A stretch of DNA of 64,000 bases from JAJTFA01 sp051715425 (lineage in GTDB: Bacteria > Bacteroidota > Bacteroidia > UKL13-3): positions 372,001 through 436,000 of the forward strand of contig JBPXJS010000041.1 of the NCBI GenBank assembly GCA_051715425.1, read 5' to 3'. Both the position numbers and the translations under genes were made by a program. Under the pieces are notes generated by a model. That model did not search any database, had not been told where the DNA came from, and saw nothing but the letters and a program-made list of their open reading frames with translations. This document shows positions 9,048-18,262 of the stretch, piece after piece; within the stretch, counting starts at the first letter, position 1; each line of letters begins with the position of its first letter.

Positions 9048-10093
9048 ATTCACCTTTCTTTTCCATTTGCATCCCAAACTTCAACTATGGGAATTACCTC
9101 CATGAAACGATAGACAGCGTTCTTAGCCAGGATTTTAATGATTTTGAAATTTGTATTGCTGATAATAAAAGTACTGATAACTCCTGGGAAGTCATTACTG
9201 AATACACGAATAAACATAACAACATCAAAGCAATACAGAACACTCAAAATCTTGGATTTGCTGGTAATTTAGACGCGGTAAGCAAAATCTCAACCGGGAA
9301 ATGGATGATTATGCTGTCTTCTGATGATTTAATGGAACCAGGGGCATTAAGCCTTTATTATAAATGTATCACCAAAGATAATAATACCTTTAATGTATAC
9401 AATTCAAGTGTAACTCAGTTTAACAATGACAAACCAGAGGAGCAAAAACATATAGGATATAGGAAGCCTATCTGGAATAACACCGATAAATCTGAACATT
9501 GGACTACCATATTGGGATGCGAAACATATACCAAAAGCTGCAACAAATTACTCCATCTTGGATTGAAGACATCTAAGAGCCCTTTTAATTTTGTGTCCTT
9601 ATGCTATTCACGGGAAATTTATAATCTTGTTTCAGGATATGGATCCACTCGCATGATTAATCCTGATAAGTGGTTTCACTTTCGCTTGTGTTCGGTTGCC
9701 AATGAGGCAATATATATGGATCAGGTTTGTTTTAAATACCGTTGGCATAACAATAACCAAACAGCACAACAAACGCAGTCGGGAGCGTTGAAGTTTTGGA
9801 TTGACGAATACAGAACAAGTTTTGAAGTTGACAAAGACTTGCTTCAAAAAATAGGGTTAAATCAACTGGATGTAAAAAAAGCGTATATCGAAAATGTAAT
9901 ATTGCCTTATATGCTCAGGCATCTTAGATTAAAAGAAAGGAAAATGTCCTGGCGGATTCTATATTTAGGACTTGCTACTTATCCTGAAATTTGCTTTAGA
10001 GATTTTAGATTTTATTTCCTGTTTATTTTATTAACTCTCGGACCACTTGGGAGTTTGATTTCAAAACTTTACACCTCCTCCCCTAATAAATGA
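9044..10093 (+). CDS. Glycosyltransferase family 2
   Basis: This 349-residue inverting GT-A transferase starts FSICIPNFNYGNYLHETIDS and continues with DFEICIADNKSTDNSWEV. The nucleotide/metal site is MLSSDDLMEPGAL. The C-terminal part (about 280-349) is basic and then hydrophobic, as in membrane-associated GT2 proteins. The ATG overlaps the previous stop (ATGA). It is the only GT2 in the cluster. It is followed by an 85-base gap, the longest inside the main cluster, in which I see no clear promoter or terminator. Confidence 0.88.
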   Translation: MNSPFFSICIPNFNYGNYLHETIDSVLSQDFNDFEICIADNKSTDNSWEVITEYTNKHNNIKAIQNTQNLGFAGNLDAVSKISTGKWMIMLSSDDLMEPGALSLYYKCITKDNNTFNVYNSSVTQFNNDKPEEQKHIGYRKPIWNNTDKSEHWTTILGCETYTKSCNKLLHLGLKTSKSPFNFVSLCYSREIYNLVSGYGSTRMINPDKWFHFRLCSVANEAIYMDQVCFKYRWHNNNQTAQQTQSGALKFWIDEYRTSFEVDKDLLQKIGLNQLDVKKAYIENVILPYMLRHLRLKERKMSWRILYLGLATYPEICFRDFRFYFLFILLTLGPLGSLISKLYTSSPNK

Positions 10094-10178
10094 AAAAGGC
10101 AGACATGGTTTTGCTCAAATGATAAAAAGTTAACAAACCGCATACCCATTTTTACTTAAAACCAGACTTTCCCATAGT

Positions 10179-11450
10179 ATGAAATCGTTAACGCAACAAT
10201 TAAAAGTAAAGGACAGGCTATTATCTGCTTACACCATAGCCGTTGTTTTTCCTGTGATTTATATTGGCACAAACTTTTCGTTGGTAATGTTCATTTTTTT
10301 ATGGCAGTACATACATAATATCACTAAGGTTTCATTTAGCAGTGTTAGGCTGGAATCCAAACTGCTTATGGCTTTTGGTGTTGGTGTTGTTATCTCCATT
10401 TTTGATATATGGACCCTTGAACAAGGTACAGGTAGGATAACTAAAGCGTTTGCCGTAGTACCTAATTACCTCTATTGGGCACTAACTATTGTTTTGTTTG
10501 TTACTAACTACAGGCTTATTAATTTCTCAGTTATTTATAAGAGTGTAACAATTTCAATAGTATGTGTAATTGCCTATTATTATGTACCGTTCTTTAAACC
10601 TCTGGAAGCTACGTTTCTTTTCAGGGGACTACCAGATAATATCTTTGCGTTTATATTAATTGGTTTTACCCCTATTACACTCTCCTATATTAAAAATAAG
10701 TTTGGCATATTTGCCTTTTTCATTTCAGGGATTTCTCTCATGTTGTTTGCCTTTCTTGGCGGATCAAGATCGGGATCATTGCTTGTTTCCTTAAATTTTG
10801 CCATTCTCACCATATTTTACTTAAGAAACAGCCTGCTTATTTATTTCTCGTTTGCCATTGGTGCTATTCTTTTCCTTTCCTATCTAAGCTTTGAGGATGA
10901 TATTAAACAAATGGTTAAGGCACTTAACCCGAGAACCTATGACCTTCTTTATGAAGAAAACACCCTTGAACTGGATCATTCCTATTTAACGAGAGTAGCT
11001 ATCCGGGAGAAAGGGCTCTCCTTATTTGAGAAAAGCCCCATCACAGGAGTTGGAATAAATAATTTTGGCTCTCTTGAAGGAGAAATATCTTACAACTTCG
11101 TTGGAGGTGATATTGTGGCCAGGGATGATGAGCATATCCAACATGCAAGTGCTCACAACTCCTACATTTCTATTCTTACTGAAACCGGCTTATTGGGTAG
11201 TATTCCATTGGCTATATTTATTCTTTACTCTTTAAGCAGATGTCTCAGAATGGGATTAAAAGGAGATGAGCAATCCTTTGTGCTTGCTATTGGACTGATA
11301 GGTATGCTTATCCATTTTAATTTTATTTCCGCCATTCTGAATATTTATACATGGTTCTATTTTGGACTGGTAGCAGCCAACAATCAGCGTTTTAACCAAA
11401 AAAATGAAACTAGGAATACATTATCACATACCGCTGCTTCAGGCAGATGA
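10179..11450 (+). CDS. O-antigen ligase / polymerase-like membrane protein (Wzy/WaaL family)
   Basis: This 423-residue polytopic membrane protein has about ten hydrophobic segments. A large periplasmic loop lies in the C-terminal half, with SPITGVGINNFG and HASAHNSYISILTETGLLG, the hallmark of the Wzy_C/O-antigen ligase family. It would polymerise repeat units or ligate the glycan on the periplasmic face. The coding region overlaps the following glycosyltransferase by 47 bases. No Wzx flippase or Wzz length regulator is found in the window, so part of the export machinery must lie elsewhere. Confidence 0.85.
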   Translation: MKSLTQQLKVKDRLLSAYTIAVVFPVIYIGTNFSLVMFIFLWQYIHNITKVSFSSVRLESKLLMAFGVGVVISIFDIWTLEQGTGRITKAFAVVPNYLYWALTIVLFVTNYRLINFSVIYKSVTISIVCVIAYYYVPFFKPLEATFLFRGLPDNIFAFILIGFTPITLSYIKNKFGIFAFFISGISLMLFAFLGGSRSGSLLVSLNFAILTIFYLRNSLLIYFSFAIGAILFLSYLSFEDDIKQMVKALNPRTYDLLYEENTLELDHSYLTRVAIREKGLSLFEKSPITGVGINNFGSLEGEISYNFVGGDIVARDDEHIQHASAHNSYISILTETGLLGSIPLAIFILYSLSRCLRMGLKGDEQSFVLAIGLIGMLIHFNFISAILNIYTWFYFGLVAANNQRFNQKNETRNTLSHTAASGR

Positions 11451-12603
11451 AAACCAATACTTCACAGTAGGCTTTTTTGGTGTATTTCTGGACAGCCTTG
11501 CCAATGAGGTTGATGAACTTGTTTGTTTTCTTCATACTCCACTGCAAGGAGAAAAAGAAACAATGGACTATCGTTTAAAAGCCAAAAATATAACATTTGT
11601 TGATTTAGGTCCACACGATGCATTATATTACAGACTTTTGCGATCAGTTGCTATAAAACGAAAATGTGCACCCCAACTTAAAAATGTTGATGCACTATTA
11701 ATAAGAACCCCTACCCCATTGGTTCAAACAATGGCCGGTGCTATTGAAAAGAGTAAGGTAACACTGTTACTGGTTGGTGACTATGAAGAAGGAAGTAAAA
11801 CACTGGGCTTTGGGACATTGAAAAATTTTGTTCTGAGAAAATGGGGGCAATTTTATAACAGACAACTTGAAAAGTTGATTTCCCGGGTAAACGTTCTGGC
11901 CAACAGCAATCACCTTCAGCAAAAATTCAGCTTATTTAATCCCCAAATAAGGGTTATTACCACAACCACACTTTCAGAACAATCTTTTTATAAAAAAGAA
12001 ACAACCTGCACAAACCCTGAAATTAAACTTCTTTATACCGGAAGAATTGATACCGGGAAAGGGATACTTGAAATGGCAGAATCGGTTGCCATATTGCGAA
12101 AAAAAGGCTACAATGTTTCACTTTCACTTGCCGGGTGGGATGATGACCGTGGTTTAAAATCAACGCGAATGCTTGAGGAATTGGCAGCTAAGCTCGGTAT
12201 CACCCCATATATCCATTTTCTGGGTAGAAAACAGATTGGAGAAGAGTTGAATGCTGTATACCGTGAGGCTGATATTTATCTGATGTGTTCTCAGGTTATC
12301 GAAGGTTTCCCCCGCACTATCTGGGAGGCAATGGCCAACTCTCTTCCTGTTATCGCCACAAAAGTAGGTTCCATGCCACATTTTCTTTCTGATAAAGAAA
12401 CAGCCTTGTTAATAGATCCTATGAAGGTTGACCAGCTGGTTGAAGCAATAGAACAATTGATAGTCAATCCGGTCTTAAGAGCAAATTTAATCACCGGAGG
12501 ATATCAACTTGCTAAACAAAATACATTGGAAAGTCAGGCTAAAAAAATGATTGAAGCAATTACAAATCCCATCATCCTAAATGCTGCTAAACATTCTTCA
12601 TAA
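11404..12603 (+). CDS. Glycosyltransferase family 4 (paralogue A)
   Basis: This 399-residue GT-B protein begins MKLGIHYHIPLL, then FGVFLDSLANEVDELVCFLH and DYRLKAKNITFVDLG. The donor domain has LLYTGRIDTGKGILEMAESV, LAGWDDDRG, HFLGRK and EGFPRTIWEAMANSLPVIAT. The same pattern recurs in the gene at 17030, so the two are in-cluster paralogues. It overlaps the polymerase gene by 47 bases and the deacetylase gene by 23, consistent with coupled translation. Sugar specificity is unknown. Confidence 0.87.
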   Translation: MKLGIHYHIPLLQADENQYFTVGFFGVFLDSLANEVDELVCFLHTPLQGEKETMDYRLKAKNITFVDLGPHDALYYRLLRSVAIKRKCAPQLKNVDALLIRTPTPLVQTMAGAIEKSKVTLLLVGDYEEGSKTLGFGTLKNFVLRKWGQFYNRQLEKLISRVNVLANSNHLQQKFSLFNPQIRVITTTTLSEQSFYKKETTCTNPEIKLLYTGRIDTGKGILEMAESVAILRKKGYNVSLSLAGWDDDRGLKSTRMLEELAAKLGITPYIHFLGRKQIGEELNAVYREADIYLMCSQVIEGFPRTIWEAMANSLPVIATKVGSMPHFLSDKETALLIDPMKVDQLVEAIEQLIVNPVLRANLITGGYQLAKQNTLESQAKKMIEAITNPIILNAAKHSS

Positions 12604-13396
12604 AACAGGTTTTTTTAACCTTTGCCGGTCAGTTTATAAAAATAAAAGAAGCATTTCTATTCTTCTGCATGGAACCTATGGGAAAACCTTCCGTGATATT
12701 CCTCATAAGTTGCATTTTGGAATGCATACGGATGACCTTGAAAAAATGATTTTATGGTTAAAGAAGGAGAATATTCCCTTAATATCAACCACTGAATTAC
12801 TTGCCGGTAAACCAGGTCTCAATATCAGTCTTGATGATGGGTATGCAAATAACTATGAATATGGACTTAAGGTTTTTGAAAAAATGGAATCCCCATTTAC
12901 CATTTTTGTTACTACCAGACATATCATTGAAAATGACCGCTGTGATATTCTTGACTACTTTACAGAAATAATACAAGAACAAAAAATAGCTGTTTCTGAC
13001 GAAGCGGGCTATGAACTTTTCTGGGGTTTAACTCCGGATCAGGTTAAAAAACTGAGTGTGCATCCCTTAGCTGAATTGGGCTGCCATACACATAACCACC
13101 CGCATCTGAATCTGTGTTCAGAAAATGATATAAATAATGAAATTAGTTTATCTTCTGACATATTGAAAAATTTAACAGGTGAACAGCCAAAAACTTTTTC
13201 ATATCCCTTTGGAGATTATGACCAGCGGACAATCAACAGTGTTATTAAAAAGGGATTTATTGCTGCCTTTGCGGTAAAACCATCACTCAGGAACAATACA
13301 CTCTTTGAACTGCCAAGAATAGGTATATACAATAACTCACCCGCTTACTTGTCTGCAAAACTCAATTTCATATATCACTCTATCAGATGCGCATAA
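12581..13396 (+). CDS. Polysaccharide deacetylase (NodB fold)
   Basis: This 271-residue protein has the carbohydrate esterase 4 motifs in order: ISILLHGTYG, ISLDDGYANN (catalytic Asp-Asp), CHTHNHPHLNL (metal-binding His pair) and FSYPFGDYD. It would remove N-acetyl groups from the glycan or a precursor, giving free amines that the adjacent formyltransferase could use. No clear signal peptide is present, so a cytoplasmic or membrane-attached role is possible. It overlaps both neighbours. Confidence 0.85.
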   Translation: MLLNILHKTGFFNLCRSVYKNKRSISILLHGTYGKTFRDIPHKLHFGMHTDDLEKMILWLKKENIPLISTTELLAGKPGLNISLDDGYANNYEYGLKVFEKMESPFTIFVTTRHIIENDRCDILDYFTEIIQEQKIAVSDEAGYELFWGLTPDQVKKLSVHPLAELGCHTHNHPHLNLCSENDINNEISLSSDILKNLTGEQPKTFSYPFGDYDQRTINSVIKKGFIAAFAVKPSLRNNTLFELPRIGIYNNSPAYLSAKLNFIYHSIRCA

Positions 13397-14184
13397 CCAT
13401 CTATACTTCACTTCAAACTGACTGGCTGGCATTGCACCAGATCAACTCCATTAAAAAAGAGTTTGAAAACGTAACAGTAGTTGCAGTGAACCGCTCTGAA
13501 AAAGAGTTTCTACAGGAACGGATTCAGACACAAAAAAAATTAATAAAAAAAAGGGGACTCATTTGGTTCATTAAGAAAAGAGTCGATAATTATTTTCTGC
13601 GCCCATGCTCTTCTGATTGGAACAGGCATCTTGAGGAACAAAAACAGATACAAAAAGCACTACTTAAGACAGAGGAAATACCTTATGACCACATTGTTTC
13701 ATCTGTTAATGGGAAAAACAGCGCACAAACAATATTGGATACAGAACCTGACCTCTTAATTCAGGCAGGCGCAGGAATACTGAAATCTAATATTTTTAAT
13801 ATACCAGCCATTTGCACGCTAAATGTGCATGGTGCTATAGCTCCCCGTTTAAGAGGAGGAAGCTCCATTTTCTGGTCTTACTATTTTGGACGACCAGACT
13901 GGCTTGGGGTAACAGTGCATCAAATTGATAAAGGAATTGATACCGGTGCGGTTTATAAAAGGCAGACATTATCTTATACACCAGGAATTCACCCGGCTGG
14001 TAAGTTGGTAGAATCTGCTATTACCGGAACAGATTTGTTATGTTCTGTAATTGGTCAAATTCAGAAAAGAGATATTATTGCACAAAAAATAGAAGAAGAA
14101 AGTACATACCTTGGGTTTTACAACTCAAAACAATACAATAGCTTAAAAAACAATAACTGGTACCCGATTAAAACAACTAAATAA
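13387..14184 (+). CDS. Sugar N-formyltransferase (Fmt-like), copy 1
   Basis: The 265-residue protein has the formyltransferase catalytic region: LLIQAGAGILKSNIF, then LNVHGAIAPRLRGGSS (Asn and His of the N-x-H motif) and HQIDKGIDTGAVY (catalytic Asp). These enzymes transfer formyl from N10-formyl-tetrahydrofolate to an amine; those in sugar clusters act on NDP-amino-sugars. The usual LPxYRG is APRLRGG here. It starts 10 bases inside the deacetylase gene, and its TAA overlaps the next ATG by one base. The target amine is inferred, not shown. Confidence 0.82.
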   Translation: MRITIYTSLQTDWLALHQINSIKKEFENVTVVAVNRSEKEFLQERIQTQKKLIKKRGLIWFIKKRVDNYFLRPCSSDWNRHLEEQKQIQKALLKTEEIPYDHIVSSVNGKNSAQTILDTEPDLLIQAGAGILKSNIFNIPAICTLNVHGAIAPRLRGGSSIFWSYYFGRPDWLGVTVHQIDKGIDTGAVYKRQTLSYTPGIHPAGKLVESAITGTDLLCSVIGQIQKRDIIAQKIEEESTYLGFYNSKQYNSLKNNNWYPIKTTK

Positions 14185-15995
14185 TGTCAATCATCTTAGG
14201 AATTAACTTTAGTCACGACTGTTCCGTATCCCTGCTGAAAAACGGAAAAGTTCTGGCATCCATTGAGGAAGAAAAAACTAGTCGTATCAAACAGGATTTC
14301 GGCTGGCCCAAAACAGCAGTAGAAAGATTGCTTAAAGAGCATCATATTAAACCAGAAGAGGTAAACACCATTGCGTTTGGCAGTAAGTTCTTTTTAAGCA
14401 TCAGCAAGAACGAAGTAAAATACCGTTTTAATAAAACGCAGTTAAACAGAAATGGCGAAATATTAAACCGCATTACTTCTTTTCTGGGTTTTACCGATTC
14501 AAATTTTACTGATAAAAATACAGACACATTTGAAGAGGAGTTGAAAAAAGAAGGATTTATTCATGCGAAAGTTCAATTTTTTAACCATCACCTTGCTCAT
14601 GCTGCAAGTGCGTGGTATGCCGCTCCATTTGAGTGCGATCTCGTATTTACTGCAGATGGTCATGGCGATGGGGAATCAATCACATTTTATGAACCTGATT
14701 CCGTAGAAGGATTAAAACTGCTGCAATCATTTGGTCACGAAGTTTCTGTAGGTCAATTCTACAGCGGAATTACCAAACTGCTTGGTTTCAGACCCACAAG
14801 GCATGAAGGAAAGATTACAGGATTAGCCGCTTATGGTAAGCCCGGTGAATTACTGGAAAAGTTCAGGGGAGCATTTCATTTCGAAAATGGAATACTCACC
14901 CGGTTTCCTTTTAATGAATCTGAAACATTGTGGAAACAATATAATCTTGATAGTAACCTTGATCTGAAAACGAAAGTTAACTTTCAGTCTGAATCAGCTG
15001 TTGGTCAGCAATACGCTAAAAATGCATGGATACTTGATGCATGGCTGAAAGAAGTAACAGCAGGATACAGCAAAGAAGATATAGCATATGCCTGTCAGAA
15101 AGTAACAGAAGAAGTAATGGTGCAATTGATGGATTATGCCATTCACAAATTTAAAGGTGGCAAAAAAATCAAACTTGGTCTTGCAGGCGGGGTATTTGCT
15201 AATGTAAGGGTCAATCAGCTCCTGTTCGAACACCCTTTGGTAGAAAATGTTTTTGTTCAACCCGCAATGGGAGATTCGGGTTTATCTATTGGGGCTGTTT
15301 ATCTGGCCGATATTGAGGATCATAAAAATAAGCTTACAAACCAATATCGTTTTACTCATACTTATCTTGGACCAGACTATACCAATGATCTGGAAACCTT
15401 TTTAAACAACATTGATAAAGATAAATACATTGTAGAAGATATGGGAAATGAAGCACCTAAAAGGGTTGCCAAATTAATGCAGGATAATACCATAGTAGGC
15501 TTTTGGCACGGCAGTATGGAATGGGGCCCCCGTGCCCTTGGAAAACGTTCTATGATCCTCAATACGTTTGTTAGAAGCGTGAACGACACCCTCAATCAAC
15601 GATTAAACCGTACTGAATTTATGCCATTTGCTCCTTCAGTTATTGATTATATGGTAAAAACATATATGCCTAAATATGAGGAAAAGGATATTGCTGCCGA
15701 TTACATGACAATAACCTACGATGTTGATCCTAAATATCACGACCAGTTGCAGGCCGTGGTTCATGTAGACGGAACAGCCCGACCACAAGTGGTAAAAAAA
15801 GAAACCAATCCCTATTATTATGCTATAATAGATGAGTTTTATAAACTGACCGGATGCGGGGCGATTGTAAATACAAGTTTCAATGTTCATGAAGAGCCCA
15901 TTGTATCATCTCCTGAATCAGCCTTCAGGGCTCTTGTTGATCATCGGATTGATGCGCTTGTTCTTGACCAATTTCTCATCGTACATAAAAAATGA
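14184..15995 (+). CDS. NodU/CmcH/TobZ-type carbamoyltransferase
   Basis: This 603-residue protein has the two-domain architecture of O-carbamoyltransferases. The N-terminal Kae1-like domain starts SIILGINFSHDCSVSLL and carries NHHLAHAASAW (metal-binding His) and TADGHGDGES. The C-terminal YrdC-like domain carries MEWGPRALGKRSMI and TEFMPFAPS. The enzyme makes carbamoyl adenylate from carbamoyl phosphate and ATP and transfers it to a sugar hydroxyl. Length is normal. It adds a further decorating activity to the cluster. Start and stop overlap both neighbours by 1 and 4 bases. Confidence 0.93.
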   Translation: MSIILGINFSHDCSVSLLKNGKVLASIEEEKTSRIKQDFGWPKTAVERLLKEHHIKPEEVNTIAFGSKFFLSISKNEVKYRFNKTQLNRNGEILNRITSFLGFTDSNFTDKNTDTFEEELKKEGFIHAKVQFFNHHLAHAASAWYAAPFECDLVFTADGHGDGESITFYEPDSVEGLKLLQSFGHEVSVGQFYSGITKLLGFRPTRHEGKITGLAAYGKPGELLEKFRGAFHFENGILTRFPFNESETLWKQYNLDSNLDLKTKVNFQSESAVGQQYAKNAWILDAWLKEVTAGYSKEDIAYACQKVTEEVMVQLMDYAIHKFKGGKKIKLGLAGGVFANVRVNQLLFEHPLVENVFVQPAMGDSGLSIGAVYLADIEDHKNKLTNQYRFTHTYLGPDYTNDLETFLNNIDKDKYIVEDMGNEAPKRVAKLMQDNTIVGFWHGSMEWGPRALGKRSMILNTFVRSVNDTLNQRLNRTEFMPFAPSVIDYMVKTYMPKYEEKDIAADYMTITYDVDPKYHDQLQAVVHVDGTARPQVVKKETNPYYYAIIDEFYKLTGCGAIVNTSFNVHEEPIVSSPESAFRALVDHRIDALVLDQFLIVHKK

Positions 15996-17020
15996 CATCT
16001 CAGGTACTGTTTATCGGTACTTTCATTTCTTCAACATCAGGAAGTAAAGGCCCCTCGGAAAGTATTTCAGAAAAGCTGAGTGAAATGGGGCATTTGGTGG
16101 GCACTGTTTCCGGAAAAAAAAGCCCGATAGTGCGCTTTCTGGACACCACTTTTCACATTATAAACAGGTCATACAGCATAGCCTTTGTTGATGTTTACAG
16201 CAGCAGAACTTTGTACCTCACCTATTTTTACACCTTATTGCTTCGATTAAAAGGGATTCCTTATATTTCCATTCTCCACGGTGGTGCCCTTGAAGAAAAG
16301 TATGATACCATACACAACTTCTTAAACCCTTTATTGCTAAGAAGCAAGCATATTATCACACCTTCAGTTTTCCTTCAATCTTTTTTTACAAAAAAGGGCT
16401 TTGAAGTGCAACATTTACCAAATCCGCTAAATCAAGATTTGTTTCCTTATAAAGAACGATCCGGTATTCCTTCAATGAATGTGAAGCTGCTTTGGGTTAG
16501 GGCATTTAGTGAAATTTACCAGCCAGAACTTGCTATTTATACTTTGCTTCATTTGCGACAGCGGGGGTACAAGGCAAGCCTCACGATGGTTGGGCCCGAT
16601 AAAGGCAAATTAAAAGAATGCCAGTTTCTGGCAGAAAAAAACCAGCTTTTACCTTTTATTTCTTTTACCGGCCCGGTGGATAATTCCAAACTTTATACAT
16701 ATTACCATACACACGATATCCTACTTAACACAACAAAGTATGAAAGTTTCGGAATGGCTGTGGCAGAAGCCGCCTCTTGTGGATTACCAGTTGTAAGTAA
16801 TGCTGTTGGAGAGATTAAAGCTGCATGGAAACATGAGCATGACATTATTCTGGCTAATGAAAACGATTTCGCTGATAAAGTTTCGTTATTGATTGAAAAC
16901 AGCAAGCTATATACTAAAATCTCTCAGGAAGCTTACCATCATGCAAAGCTATTCTACCGGGATAATATAATACCCCAATGGTTGAAGCTTATTCATACCA
17001 TAAGCAAAAAAACTGCTTAG
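15992..17020 (+). CDS. Glycosyltransferase family 4
   Basis: This 342-residue GT-B transferase has the N-terminal segment VLFIGTFISSTSGSKGPSES, and ISILHGGALEEKY and IITPSVFLQSFF in the acceptor domain. The donor domain has KLLWVRAFSEIYQPELAI, SFTGPVDNSKLYTYYHTHD and KYESFGMAVAEAASCGLPVVS, with the two Glu residues of the E-x7-E motif. The ATG overlaps the carbamoyltransferase stop (ATGA). Acceptor and donor sugars cannot be read from the sequence. Confidence 0.87.
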   Translation: MTSQVLFIGTFISSTSGSKGPSESISEKLSEMGHLVGTVSGKKSPIVRFLDTTFHIINRSYSIAFVDVYSSRTLYLTYFYTLLLRLKGIPYISILHGGALEEKYDTIHNFLNPLLLRSKHIITPSVFLQSFFTKKGFEVQHLPNPLNQDLFPYKERSGIPSMNVKLLWVRAFSEIYQPELAIYTLLHLRQRGYKASLTMVGPDKGKLKECQFLAEKNQLLPFISFTGPVDNSKLYTYYHTHDILLNTTKYESFGMAVAEAASCGLPVVSNAVGEIKAAWKHEHDIILANENDFADKVSLLIENSKLYTKISQEAYHHAKLFYRDNIIPQWLKLIHTISKKTA

Positions 17021-17029
17021 CCTTTTATA

Positions 17030-18193
17030 TTGAAGTTAGCCTTTTACTACCACATACCAGCATCACTTAAACCGGATGGAATATATTTCCCATCCTATTT
17101 CGGTGTATTTATTGATGCATTGGCAAATGAATGCAGCGGTTTGGTTCTACTGGTTCATGAGGCTACTCCCTTTGAAAGTGGATCAAATGACTACAGGCTA
17201 AAATCAACTCATATTACCCTGATTAATCTGGGCATAACAACACCAGCCTGGCACCGTGCTTTGTTTCACAGGAATATCATGAAAAAGGCTAAGCAAACAT
17301 TAAGCACTTGCGATTCCATGATAGTAAGATGCCCTTGCGCATTGGCTCCGTTTATGCATCATTATATGCCTGCGGAAAAAATCTGGTTTATGGCCGTAGG
17401 TGATTACCGGGAAGCAGCTAAACACTGGAAAACGCCAACTTTAAGGGATAATGCCATTAAAGTTTATCTCCTCATTAATGATTACCTGTTTAGAAAAAGG
17501 CTGCCATACAGTAACCTGCTTGTTAACTCAAAGCTATTGTTTGACAAGTACAGCAAACTTGCAAAAAAAATTGACCAGATAAGCACCACAACCCTTTCCT
17601 CTTCTGATTTCTATGATAGAACAGATACCTGCACCCGACATGAAACAACATTGTTGTATACCGGCAGAATTGACCGGGCAAAAGGGCTGTTTGAACTGGT
17701 AGAGGCTGTTTCTATACTTAGAAATGATGGGATGCCGGTAAGACTGAATATTGCCGGCTGGGAATTGAAAGAGGGAAATGAAACCGAGAAGGAACTCAGA
17801 TTATTTGCTTCAACATGCGGTGTAGCTAACCATATCCATTTTCTTGGTAAACTAAGTTCCGGAACCGAACTTAATCAGGCATACCGTGGGGCAGATATTT
17901 ATGTTATCCCCTCCTATCACGAAGGATTTCCAAGAACCATCTGGGAAGCGTTTGCCAATAGTTTACCCGTTATCACCACTTCTGTTGGAGGTATTCCTGA
18001 TGTACTCACTCATCTTAAACATGCTTACCTTATTCCCCCGCGTGATACCCGGGCAATAGTAACTGCAGTTAAATATGTTACCGGCAATCAAGCGTGTCGT
18101 AAACTTTTAATAAAAGAAGGAAAATTACTTGCAGCACAAAATACCCTTGAGATTCAAACCAACAAACTGGTTCAATGTATTTCAAACCCTTAG
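17030..18193 (+). CDS. Glycosyltransferase family 4 (paralogue B)
   Basis: This 387-residue GT-B protein starts at a TTG (MKLAFYYHIPASLK), nine bases after the previous stop; no ATG fits the fold start. It shares with the gene at 11404 the N-terminal pattern FGVFIDALANE, NDYRLKSTHITLINLG, LLYTGRIDRAKGLFELVEAV and EGFPRTIWEAFANSLPVIT. The pair probably arose by duplication and adds two similar or identical linkages. A 69-base gap follows with a small hairpin just before the next gene. Confidence 0.87.
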   Translation: MKLAFYYHIPASLKPDGIYFPSYFGVFIDALANECSGLVLLVHEATPFESGSNDYRLKSTHITLINLGITTPAWHRALFHRNIMKKAKQTLSTCDSMIVRCPCALAPFMHHYMPAEKIWFMAVGDYREAAKHWKTPTLRDNAIKVYLLINDYLFRKRLPYSNLLVNSKLLFDKYSKLAKKIDQISTTTLSSSDFYDRTDTCTRHETTLLYTGRIDRAKGLFELVEAVSILRNDGMPVRLNIAGWELKEGNETEKELRLFASTCGVANHIHFLGKLSSGTELNQAYRGADIYVIPSYHEGFPRTIWEAFANSLPVITTSVGGIPDVLTHLKHAYLIPPRDTRAIVTAVKYVTGNQACRKLLIKEGKLLAAQNTLEIQTNKLVQCISNP

Positions 18194-18262
18194 TACAATT
18201 TAAAGGAACATCTCTCTAAATCATCACAATATCCGTAAGAAATCATTTGGATTTCTATATTT

